DNA of 64,000 nucleotides from Kuschelorhynchus macadamiae (Eukaryota; Arthropoda; Insecta; Coleoptera; Curculionidae), in contig JAUTXW010000599.1 in assembly GCA_030620095.1 (NCBI GenBank), forward strand, positions 124,001 through 188,000, read 5' to 3'. A program made the translations under genes and the position numbers. The stretch's first letter is position 1, and every line of letters starts with the position of its first letter. Below the pieces are notes generated by a model. That model searched no databases. It saw only the letters and a list, made by a program, of their open reading frames with translations, and was not told the origin of the DNA. This document shows, piece after piece, positions 49,245-63,554 of this stretch.

Positions 49245-49659
49245 AAAATAAATAAATTACTCAAACTTATATCCCCACTGCTAGTACCCATACCTAGCTT
49301 TATTTTAGTTTGCATTGCAGCTGAAATACCTGCAGCGGCTAATTTTTCTTTCCGGGATGCATTCGATGAATTTATTCTGCTTAAAGCGTGTTTAAGTAAA
49401 ATTTTATCTGCCGCATTACAATCTGATATGTTTTGATATTGTGAATAGGCAATATCATGATTTTTACATGCTTCATCTAACGGGTCCTTCCTTTATCACC
49501 ACGTCGTAAACGTTTCTCTAATTTAGTTCCTGGACCACAATAGTTATATCCTGGAAGATGTAATTCAAATGGAAGTTTGTTTATCATTGAGTTTAACAAA
49601 CCTTCCCCATTAATCGTTCGTTGGTGTTGTTGTTGTCGATCAATCGAATAATACCTCAT
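49245..49659 (-). pseudogene. Parvovirus-like phospholipase A2 domain protein
   Basis: ATG at 49659 gives MRYYSIDRQQQHQRT. LPGYNYCGPGTKLEKRL is the calcium-binding-loop region of the parvovirus-type PLA2. After a frameshift near 49485 the next block has LDEACKNHDIAYSQ, with the catalytic His-Asp pair. A helical C-terminus follows to about 49245. In parvoviruses this enzyme opens endosomal membranes; PLA2 genes are also known in adintovirus-like Mavericks. Here the frameshift separates calcium loop and catalytic site. Confidence 0.75.
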
Positions 49660-49739
49660 TTTAAAAGAAGTAAATAAAGACTGAATATAAATAACAGCGT
49701 ATTATAGCTTTATAATTAGCTTTACATCGGATATTTAAC

Positions 49740-50188
49740 ATGGAGGAGAAAAAGAAGAAACATATCAAAATTGTGAAACATTGGATGAATGGATTGAAAT
49801 TTGAAAATGTCTACGTCTATTCAAAGTCTCTGTATCAACCTAAATACATGTATTTAGAGAAATTATTAAAACCAATAAAAGGAATCGGTTACTATGCATT
49901 CGATTATAGTGAACAAATATTATCTCCATCTGACGCTAAAGCAAATTCAATTTTCATATTTGATGACGTCGCGTGTGATAAACAGGATGTTATCTGAGAA
50001 TATTTTAGTATGGGACATCACAATAATATAGACTGTTTTTACTTGTGTCAAACATATGCAAAAATACCCAAACATTTGATAAGAGACAATGCTAACGTCT
50101 TAATATTATTTAAACAGGATGACTTAAAATTACATCATGTATACTCTGATCATATTGGTACTGATATGTCTGTAGTATCGCTTTTATA
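49740..50188 (+). pseudogene. Polinton packaging ATPase (FtsK/HerA type), truncated
   Basis: ATG at 49740 opens with a Lys-rich run and VKHWMNGLKFENVYVYSKSL, then NSIFIFDDVACDKQD, the Walker B region with the acidic pair. An in-frame TGA at 49995-49997 interrupts it. Beyond the stop the frame continues with CFYLCQTYAKIPKHLIRDNA and LFKQDDL to about 50188. The expected Walker A (P-loop) segment is not visible upstream, so the N-terminus is missing or replaced. It pumps DNA into capsids in related viruses. It is divergent from the PLA2-like gene, with an 80-base spacer. Confidence 0.75.
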
Positions 50189-50239
50189 AATTATTACATA
50201 GTTGAACGTTGAAAGTTCATCATCATTATCATCATAATT

Positions 50240-51463
50240 CCTGCTCGTACCGCGAAAAATAAAAAGGAAAAAACTAAACATCAATCAGTTAAGAAAAAAA
50301 TAATTTCAAAGAGAAAAGATATAAAGAATAAACTAGATATCTTAAAACATGGACAAATAGCCCACGAGAATGTATTTCCGCCTATAACAAAACATTTGGA
50401 GGTTATTGAGTACAAATTGGATCGAAAGAAGCACACTCTTGAAAGTTTGATATCGGAACTTCAAAGAAGGGAACAATTTTCTGATGACTATAACTATGAT
50501 GATGATGATGATAAAGATGACGAGGAGAAACTTTTTGGGGACCATAATAGTGAAGAGGAAAACGAGTCAGTGAAATCGGAACCTATACCCTCCACTTCTA
50601 TCCCATTAGAGTTTAAGGATACTCCTACAGGAAACAAAATCACACATGCATATCAAACTGCACCAAAAATGAAAAGAAAATTATTTTGTTCCACAACAAA
50701 ATCATCATCGTCGTCGTCGTCACGGAAACCATATAATCTTAGAAAATTAATAATAAAAAAGGTGCAGGATGAAATCGAAGAAGAGGAAATTAGGAAACAA
50801 AGGGAATATGAAAAAGCACTAAATCAAACTATAAGAGAAAAATCATTTTCCGATTATTCTTATCAATAGCATAGTTTACCTTTAAAGTACATCAAAAAGT
50901 TTGTAAATGATCCAAATAGTAGTAATTCTGATGGAAAATTCCAAGTAAAGTTTGATAAGGATATCGAACGGTTTTCTATCGGTAACAAAACGATAGATTT
51001 CGATGGAGCTGATTTTATAATTGCAGCAAAAATATATAAAGGCACTAATGGATTATATGGCTTGTTATTTAATCAGAATGTTCCCACCATCTATACAAAT
51101 GATGACGCAAAAAACTATACTCACATATTATTTAAAACAAATGCTATCAAAAATGTAAAATCAAGTAAAAATAAGAAATTTAGAAAATTTATTGAACCAA
51201 TAATAAATAAAACTGAGAGTAATTATACCAGTCCAACTGATGATGATGATGATGACGATGATGATGATGTTTTGAAACAGGGGGAGGGAATGTCTATGAA
51301 ACTTTCAAACAATCCTATTGATTACGTTTTTTGGGATGATCCTAATGAATTGGTTGAGAGATTGGAGCTACTAGTTGCGTCTCAGGCTGCTGGTAATACA
51401 AATCACGTTAACGAGATTAATGCAATTATTGAAGAATTACGAGAAGCCAATATAATAGAATAA
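50240..51463 (+). pseudogene. DUF8207-like Maverick protein with acidic and Ser runs
   Basis: The frame is open from at least 50240, with the first ATG not resolved. It has charged helical segments (HTLESLISELQRR, a DDDDKDDEE run, a serine run). An in-frame TAG is at 50867-50869. It continues with FDGADFIIAAKIYKGTNGLYGLLF, a DDDDDDDDDD run and the conserved C-terminus FWDDPNELVERLELLVASQA with INAIIEELREANI. This type of protein is common beside integrases in insect Polintons; its function is unknown. It ends five bases before the integrase ATG. Confidence 0.6.
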
Positions 51464-51467
51464 AAAT

Positions 51468-52376
51468 ATGTCTAAATTTGTAACCAAAGTAAAAAAAGAT
51501 AAACCATCAAGAGTAAATTTTAAAAGAAGAAAGGTTATTATCAAATCTCTATTGGACTTAATGCAAGCTGGTTTGGTTGATATGAAAGAATACGTACAAG
51601 AAAACAAAGGATACAAATATATACTCGTCGTAATTAACTGTTTTTCTAAATACGTTTGGGCTTATCCGTTGAAAACAAAAACTGCCAAAGAGGTATCTAA
51701 AGCGATGGAAAATGTATTCAAAGAACAGACACCTATACATCTCTGTACAGACGCCGGTGGTGAATTTACTGGAAAAGAAATGATTTTAATGAAAAAATAT
51801 AATGTCAAACATTATTTAGTTTACAGTGAGAAAAAAGCATCTATTGTTGAACGTGTAAATCGAACCCTTAAAGGAATGATGTGGAAAGAATTTAGTCTTC
51901 AAGGATCATACAAGTGGTTTGATATATTAAAACAAATCGTTTATTCCTATAATAATCGAGTACACACTACCACAGGTTTAAAACCGGCTGAAATTTCAAA
52001 AAAGCATGAAAAACTGCTATTAAACACAGTTTATAATCGAATTAAAATGACATTGAAACCAAAACTCGAGATAGGTGATCATGTAAGAATTTCCAAATTT
52101 AGAGTTTTTGATAAGCAATACCAACCAAATTGGTCAACAGAAATTTTTAGCGTAAAAAAAGTTCAACTTACAAATCCAGTGACATACCTACTTCAAGATG
52201 CAGAAAAACAAGACATCAAAGTAGGATTCTATGAACTTCAATTGCAAAAAGTTAAATATCCAGACATTTATTTAGTGGAAAAAGTGTTAAAACGCAAAAA
52301 CAATAAAGTATTTGTAAAATGGTTAGGTTTCAGTGATAAGCATAATAGTTGGATTGATAAAAATAATGTAGAGTGA
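51468..52376 (+). CDS. Polinton integrase with chromodomain
   Basis: Intact 302-codon frame from ATG 51468. The retrovirus-like core includes DLMQAGLVDMKEY, VINCFSKYVWAYPLKTK, LCTDAGGEFTG (second Asp) and ASIVERVNRTLKGMMW (Glu). The Gly in QAGLVDM stands where related Polinton integrases usually have the first catalytic Asp, so the enzyme may be inactive. A chromodomain-like end follows, YPDIYLVEKVLKRKNN with FVKWLGF. The N-terminal zinc-binding region of longer relatives is reduced. It inserts Maverick DNA, giving 6-bp duplications. A near-identical C-terminal fragment lies at 6138-6360. Confidence 0.9.
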   Translation: MSKFVTKVKKDKPSRVNFKRRKVIIKSLLDLMQAGLVDMKEYVQENKGYKYILVVINCFSKYVWAYPLKTKTAKEVSKAMENVFKEQTPIHLCTDAGGEFTGKEMILMKKYNVKHYLVYSEKKASIVERVNRTLKGMMWKEFSLQGSYKWFDILKQIVYSYNNRVHTTTGLKPAEISKKHEKLLLNTVYNRIKMTLKPKLEIGDHVRISKFRVFDKQYQPNWSTEIFSVKKVQLTNPVTYLLQDAEKQDIKVGFYELQLQKVKYPDIYLVEKVLKRKNNKVFVKWLGFSDKHNSWIDKNNVE

Positions 52377-52476
52377 CTTAATAATAAAATAATTTTTTTT
52401 CATGTACGTTTTATTTATTATATATTATTTATATGTTTTCTACAAATAATTTATTTATCTTCAAACAGAAAAACAG

Positions 52477-52560
52477 AGGCACAATTAAATCCCTGGATAT
52501 CAAGACACAAAATTGAATTTTCTCCTGCCATAGTTCGAGTTACGAGACACTACTGACGCC
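52477..52560 (-). pseudogene. Remnant of the integrase-adjacent DIQGF gene
   Basis: Only the first 25-30 codons (MAGENSILCLDIQGF region) remain. Compared with 6443-6937, about 430 bases are deleted between aaaaacag and gcacaattaaat. Confidence 0.75.
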
Positions 52561-52735
52561 TAGTTCAATCTACTTTCTTTTATAAATAAAACTCTACCAC
52601 TTTTTTTTAATTATTGTTCTATTGGTGATTAAAAATCACGTGAATTTACATCACACCCACTAAATAAAACTAAAAACAAATAAAATAAACCATAGTAGTT
52701 TTTTTACATTTTAATTTCAATATTTTTGTACTGTT

Positions 52736-52909
52736 CTATTTTGACATTAAAATCATAGACCTAATACTATTTACACCAAATACATAATTTACTAAACAAG
52801 TATCACAAAATTTTAATAACTTTACTTTATGTTTTAAGTGTTTATTAATATTTTTTTCAACTAAACAATTACATATTTGACATAAAAATTGTATTCTTTC
52901 AAAATCCAT
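52736..52909 (-). CDS. Small CxxC zinc-binding-like protein
   Basis: From ATG 52909: MDFERIQFLCQICNCLVEKNI, then HLKHKVKLLKFCDTCLVNYV. Two CxxC pairs with intervening His residues could bind zinc. 57 codons. Conserved in copy A (7010-7200), which supports it as a real gene. Function unknown. Confidence 0.55.
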   Translation of the reverse strand: MDFERIQFLCQICNCLVEKNINKHLKHKVKLLKFCDTCLVNYVFGVNSIRSMILMSK

Positions 52910-53064
52910 TTTGTGTAACGTACAGGGTCTTATTATAATAAATATATAATTTGACATGTACTGTAAACAGTAGAATTTACACTAAAAATGTCTCCTAATT
53001 CTGTCTGACCAGTGCTGTAAACAGTGGAATGTGCACTAAAAATGTCTTTTAGTTCTACAGGCTT

Positions 53065-53487
53065 TTATTCAAGATAAATATTTTTATTTCGAAAATATCT
53101 GGCAGTATACCAGTTACAATATATATCTGCAGGTTCATTAATATTCACAGGAACATATGTTAAGTTTGATACACTGTCTTTTAAGTGAGGCACTAGACCT
53201 ATTTGCTGATTAGCCAAATTAAATATTTTATCGTTTGGCTTTACATTTTCATCAGGTTTTATTAAATCATAATGTATGTGAAACCATACATTATAACCAG
53301 TGTCTTGAAATGTTCTTAAACCAACATTTCTCAAAATATATTATCGTCTATTATTAATTAAAACAAAATTATAACTGCGCTCTTCTGGATAATATTTCTT
53401 TGTCGTCGTCGCCGTCGTTGGTTGACTATTAGTTAGGACACAATAATTGAAAAGAATACCAAAGAAAAGTAAAACAAATTTACTCAT
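53065..53487 (-). pseudogene. Putative secreted or membrane-anchored Maverick protein
   Basis: ATG at 53487 starts MSKFVLLFFGILFNYCVL, a good signal peptide, followed by a Thr-rich segment. An in-frame TAA near 53343-53345 interrupts it; the same frame continues with NVGLRTFQDTGYNVWFHIHY and SNLTYVPVNINEP to the stop at 53065. About 140 codons in all. The start overlaps the end of the next gene upstream (53480-53671) by eight bases, suggesting co-expression. Unrecognised family; a surface or virion glycoprotein role is only a guess. Confidence 0.5.
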
Positions 53488-53671
53488 TATTTTGCAGCCT
53501 TCTCCTTCTTTCGTAGTCTTCTTTTAAATAATACAAAACGGTATGTCTATTAATCCTCTTTTGTCCGTTAACCTCTTTGTGAATTTTTTCACAGCGGCAA
53601 AATGCACAGATGTTTGGAGATATTGAGTTCCCTCTACACTCTTGACACTTTCTGTCGACTGGAACAGGCAT
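53480..53671 (-). CDS. Small Cys-rich protein near the Maverick right end
   Basis: A 63-codon frame, MPVPVDRKCQECRGNSISP, then CAFCRCEKIHKEVNGQ and a basic C-terminus. Two CxxC-type pairs suggest a zinc ribbon-like fold. It is next to the terminal repeat and overlaps the following ORF. Function unknown. Confidence 0.5.
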   Translation of the reverse strand: MPVPVDRKCQECRGNSISPNICAFCRCEKIHKEVNGQKRINRHTVLYYLKEDYERRRRLQNNE

Positions 53672-53726
53672 ATATTACCACCAGTCTGGTTCGTGATCGA
53701 CTGCTATTAAATCCTCTGTATTTTAC

Positions 53727-54180
53727 ATATATATTAATTACTTTAAGTGCTATACGTTTTTATCACCTGGTATAAGCTATTATTCGAAACAAATATTATT
53801 TATTAAAACATTATTATTGCTCATCTCAATACTACACAAAGATCTCCTTATCTACATCCTCGACCTTTTCTTATCTGCGAACCTGACCTCTAGTCTTACG
53901 TCTAACATATTAATTAACAGAAAAACAATTCTCGGTATTACGGAATTCGGCGAGGCGAGGCTCGGCTCTTGTGATGACGCGAGGCTCGGCGAAGCTCGCT
54001 TCTTGGAATTTTTTTGAAAAATAACACCTACCTGTGCAAACCAGGTGTCACGCTTAAGACAGGTGCACAAAAGGTGACAGGTAAACACTTCTTGCAGGCA
54101 GGTGAGCCGAAGAGCTCCTGGGACCGATCGGTGATCAAGAAGCCATCGAGGTGTCGCAGGACCGCCCCTGCTATACTACT
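53727..54180. repeat. Maverick B right terminal inverted repeat
   Basis: Inverted match to 29776-30458 with a single sub-repeat. Outermost sequence CTATACTACT, then CACGGG. Confidence 0.93.
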
Positions 54181-54186
54181 CACGGG

Positions 54187-55595
<1,409 letters not shown>

Positions 55596-55599
55596 TCTG

Positions 55600-57475
55600 A
55601 AACTCTCATTCCCAAATATGCCCATGTTAAGTCTAGGACCAAATTTCGCAATATCTATAAAAGATGAGAAGTCTCTCCCAGTAGCTAATATTTTATGTAT
55701 TATTAAAAACGGAATCAGCCATTTGAAAGGAAGAAAGGAAGAACTGAGAGCCAAATCTTACAACATTTTAACTAATTTTAAAAACAAATTAAAAAAGCAT
55801 AATAACAAAAATGATTCCTTCCCAAAAAAAAAATCAAAAATACACAATTTTTTTAAAAGAAAATCCTCATATAATAGTATTAAAAGCAGACAAAACTAAT
55901 AAAACCGTAATTATGAACTTAACAGAATACAATACCAAAATGTATGATTTGCTAAATGACGAAAAAACCTACCAACAAATAAAAAGTGATCCAACGAATC
56001 AATATCAAAAAAAAAAATAACGATCTTATTAATACATGGGAAATGAAATCTTACATTTCACCAAATACAGCCAAAAAAACTAAAAATCAGAAATGCGGTT
56101 TCTCCAAAAATTTACGGCCTACCAAAACTCCACAAAATTAATAATCCGTTACGCCCAATAGTGTCATGTATGCAATCACCTTTTAACCCTTTATCAAAAT
56201 TCCTAAAACAAATACTTGTAGCTTATAAAAATAAATTTTACATAAAAGATTCAAGAGATTTTAAAGAAAAAATAAAAAATGTACAAATTCCAAAAAATTA
56301 CCTGTTAGTTTCGCTAGATGTAGTATCTCTCTATATAAGCATCCCCATTTCTTTAGCTCTTAACGTTGTTAAAAAGAAGTCGGACGAAATTAAAAAGTTT
56401 ACCGATATTCCAAAAGACGAATTTCTCAAAGCATTAGAACTTACACTTGATTCCACTTACTTCCAATATGATAATAAATATTTCAAACAAATAGAAGGGT
56501 GTGCTATGGGTGCTTCAATATCAAGTGTCATTGCTCAGTTAGTCATGGAAAATTTGGAAGAAACTATATTAAAAAACGTGGAATTTGAATATCCATTTTT
56601 TTATAGGTACGTGGATGATTGTATCATGGCAATACCAAGTGATAAAATAAATAATATTTTGAACCAATTTAATAAGTATCACAAAAATTTACAATTTACA
56701 TATGAACTGGAACAAAATCAAAAAATTAATTTTCTGGATATCACCCTTCATCATATAAACGAAAATATAAAAACCGAGTGTTATACTAAAAATACATGGT
56801 CCTCAAGATACTTGAGCCATACACCTCTCCGATCCGGAATATAGAGAATCATGTATCAAAAAAGCTAAAAATGCATTAAAACTAAACAATTACCCAACTT
56901 TTCTAATCAACAAAATATTTAAAAACAGAATTCACAAATTTTACAATTCCACATACTGTCCAAAAAATAAACAAAAAAACTCAACCACCTTCTTATCCTT
57001 GCCTTTTGTTGATGGTTTATCTCAAAAATTTCAAAACCTATTTAAACCCTATAATATCGCCGTCTGTCACAAAGGTTTTAATTTATTAAAAAAGAATTTT
57101 ACTAAACTGAAATCGAAAACCCCTACAAATAAAAAAAGCAATGTCATATACCAAATCCCACGTAATAATTGTGATGGTGTTTATATAGGACAAACTAGCC
57201 AACATTTAGAAAACCGAATAAATGGCCATAAATATGATAAAAAAAAAATGCACTGCCCTAACAAATCACAAAAACTCAAAAAATCATACTTTTGACTTTA
57301 AAAACACTAAAATTTTAAAAACTGAGCCTCTTTTATAAAAACGGAAATTCCTAGAAATGGTAGAAATCCATAAAAACAAAATCTCAATCAATGATAAAAA
57401 AGATGTAAACAATTTAAGCAAAATATATATATATCGATTTTATAAAACCCACAGTTGCTATCTGAATACAAATTA
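55600..57475 (+). pseudogene. Penelope-like retroelement: RT and GIY-YIG endonuclease
   Basis: The N-terminal region (55618-55899, 55811-56020) has KADKTNKTVIMN. The RT follows with YGLPKLHK near 56120, PLRPIVS, SLDVVSLYISIPI, GCAMGASISSVIAQL and the catalytic FFYRYVDDC. A C-terminal GIY-YIG domain has NVIYQIPRNNCDGVYIGQT and LENRINGHKY (57140-57230). A few frameshifts separate the parts, while the central frame 56161-56844 is intact. The family primes reverse transcription from nicks made by the endonuclease. More complete than the remnant at 7903-8934 and clearly a different lineage. It ends near an AATAAA at about 57555. Confidence 0.88.
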
Positions 57476-58339
57476 ATACTAATATGGGTCAGTTTATTTT
57501 ATTCTGTGACAATAACACCTGTGTCCTGTGTGTCTGTTCTGTTTGTATGCTGAAATAAAAAGTAATGTAATTTAGGTTATATCACCGAACATTAACAAGA
57601 CAAGAAGGATCACTCCAAGCTCCTCCCCTTGATATGCCTATCTCATTCGAATATCGGATGCTATGCTTTTTCGATCCCTCGAAGTCGCTGCCGGGCGATA
57701 TGCATATACGGGTTGTCCGTCGTAGAATAAAGTATTAAAATATACCATCGAACATTCATATATACAAGTTGTCTTTATATTTGCCGGCGCGCGACGTGAG
57801 ACGAATTTTTTAGTTTTTAAAAATTAAAATAAGCATTTACCAATTTACTTAGTGTTTTGTGCTTGTTAAATGGCTGCAAAATTACGATTAACTCCGTTCT
57901 ATCTTTATGGGAAACTTTAAAACCCAAAAATTATTCATTTCTTTTAACAAGAAACCTTAATCAGGAATGCCTGGAATTTTTTTTGTCCTGATAGGATATT
58001 GTGGCAAAAATTCAAGAAATCCAACCCCCAATACAGTTTTGTAAGGCCTTCAAGAAATAATTTACTCAAAAATATCTTAATGAGGTTGAAGGTGCAAAAT
58101 GTATCCAAGATATTAATAAAGTTTTGGTTAATGTAGCTCCTGATATGATCCAAGAATATAAACATATTTATATACTCATAGTGACAAAAAATAGTGTTTG
58201 CATGCGACTATATATATCTTTCAAGTACGGACGGCAATGCTGTAGTGTTTACATTACTGGCGATCTAATAAAAAATCTGTAAATTTTCTTTAGCCGGAAC
58301 TTTCCTCGCTATGAATCTTTTCTTTTAATAGGAATAGTG
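57476..58339. other. Non-coding stretch with LTR-like or repeat fragments
   Basis: No gene supported. Near 57590-57620 it shares ccgaacattaacaagacaag with the repeat unit at 59530-59560. A TATA-like and tail region around 57730-57800 (ending ttatatttgccggcgcgcga) resembles an LTR end but no partner was found. Confidence 0.35.
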
Positions 58340-59260
58340 AAGACTGGATGGTTGGATTCCTACCAATATTTTACTAGTTTCTACCTATGCCACGCTTGAT
58401 TTTAATTAAAAATAAATTCAATAAGTAGTTTTTACATCGACAAACACCATTTTGTTACGTTATGTTGAATTCTGCCAGTTTTTGTCGAAGTTTATCCCTA
58501 TATCACATTTAATTTTTCTATAAAATTTAACGTCAATTGAATATTAAACAAATTATTGGCCGCCATTTTGTTCCACCTTATTGAATTCGTGCCACAATTT
58601 TACCAGTTTCTCTGTATATCCCATTTATTGCTTGCACAAAATTTAAAATTAATCTAATAAGTAGTTTTTTTCAGGCCGATTTTTTAAATATTTTATTAGG
58701 CCATCATTTTTTTTGCTATCTTTTATTCATACCAAAATGTTACCAGTTTATTCCTAACACTTGATTTTTGTGCAAAATTTGAGGAAATTGGATAATTAGT
58801 TTTTTAGTAATAGTTTTTTAACGTTTCACTAGTCCGCCATCTTGTTTCGGCATATTGGATATTTACTAAAATATTACCAGGTCATCCCTATATGACTCTT
58901 AATTGTTGCCTAAAATGGAAGTTAATCTGCTGAAGCTACTACAAGCTATGTCGCGAATTCACAGTCCGCCAGACAAATTGGCAGACGGACCGACGGAATT
59001 GATGAAACATATTTTTTTAGAATCTAGGAACCTAAAACCTGAGAAGGTGATTTTTTTCACGATTACAAATATTTTATTTGTCCGGCGTTTTGTTCCGACA
59101 TCTTGAATTAGTATCACAGATTTACTAGTTTATCTCTATACCACAATTAGTTTTTAGGTTTAATTTTTAAATACTTTATCAAGCCGCCATTTTGTTCTTC
59201 CATCTTGGATTAAAATTTTCAACAATTAATTTCCTTTTTTTACTTAAATTTTACAAACAG
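58340..59260. repeat. Diverged tandem repeats
   Basis: Units of about 120-160 bases repeat the order taccagttt-tccctatatcac-aaaatttaa-taagtagttttt-ccgccattttgtt-catcttggatt, at least six times with strong divergence. ORFs here reflect repeat phase only. Confidence 0.6.
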
Positions 59261-59483
59261 TAGTTTTTAAAATTATATTAAGATCTATTAATTAAACAAC
59301 TTGACGTTTTTCTCGTTTTTCTTTTAATACATATAAAGCAAAATAGCTCACAATAACAATTATTGTTAGATATTTTTAAACTCATTTTTAAATTACCCCG
59401 GTAAGTGAACGTTTATTCTTTTTAATCGCTAACGGTTTGCATCAACCTCGTAAAAGCATAGGCACCTGCACAGCTATATTTCT

Positions 59484-63424
<3,941 letters not shown>

Positions 63425-63428
63425 ATAT

Positions 63429-63554
63429 ACAGGGTGGCCCAACGAAAAGGTCCCACCCTTATTTATGACTTTCCTGGTATATTTTGGGAAAAACGCTTGG
63501 ACACGTCAATTTTGATTTTTAGGGGGACGTCTTTTCATGTATGATTGTATAATA
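63429..63554. other. Mariner-type terminus fragment
   Basis: CAGGGTGGCCCAACGAAAAGG begins right after TATA and looks like the end of a mariner-type element, followed after about 126 bases by another such terminus at 63555. It is a fragment only. Confidence 0.4.

Larger units (their letters stand above)
29776..54180. mobile_element. Complete Polinton/Maverick copy B, 24.4 kb
   Basis: The ends are AGTAGTATAG at 29776 and CTATACTACT at 54180, giving the 5'-AG...CT-3' termini known for Polintons. They are flanked by a perfect 6-bp duplication CACGGG (29770-29775 and 54181-54186). Terminal inverted repeats are about 680 and 450 bases. It contains PolB, integrase, two capsid candidates, adenain-like protease, packaging ATPase and accessory genes. 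Removing the element rejoins a mariner-like transposase frame, proving the boundaries. Two later insertions (32217-36166 and 43086-48024) make up 8.9 kb of its length. Confidence 0.95.

Noticed and set aside
58903..59106. 67-codon frame starting MLPKMEVNLLKLLQAM
   Set aside because: It lies inside the diverged tandem repeat and shares its periodic sequence.
58340..59260. Regular spacing considered as a CRISPR-like array
   Set aside because: Units are long, diverged and contiguous, with no short conserved repeats separated by unique spacers; the context is eukaryotic.
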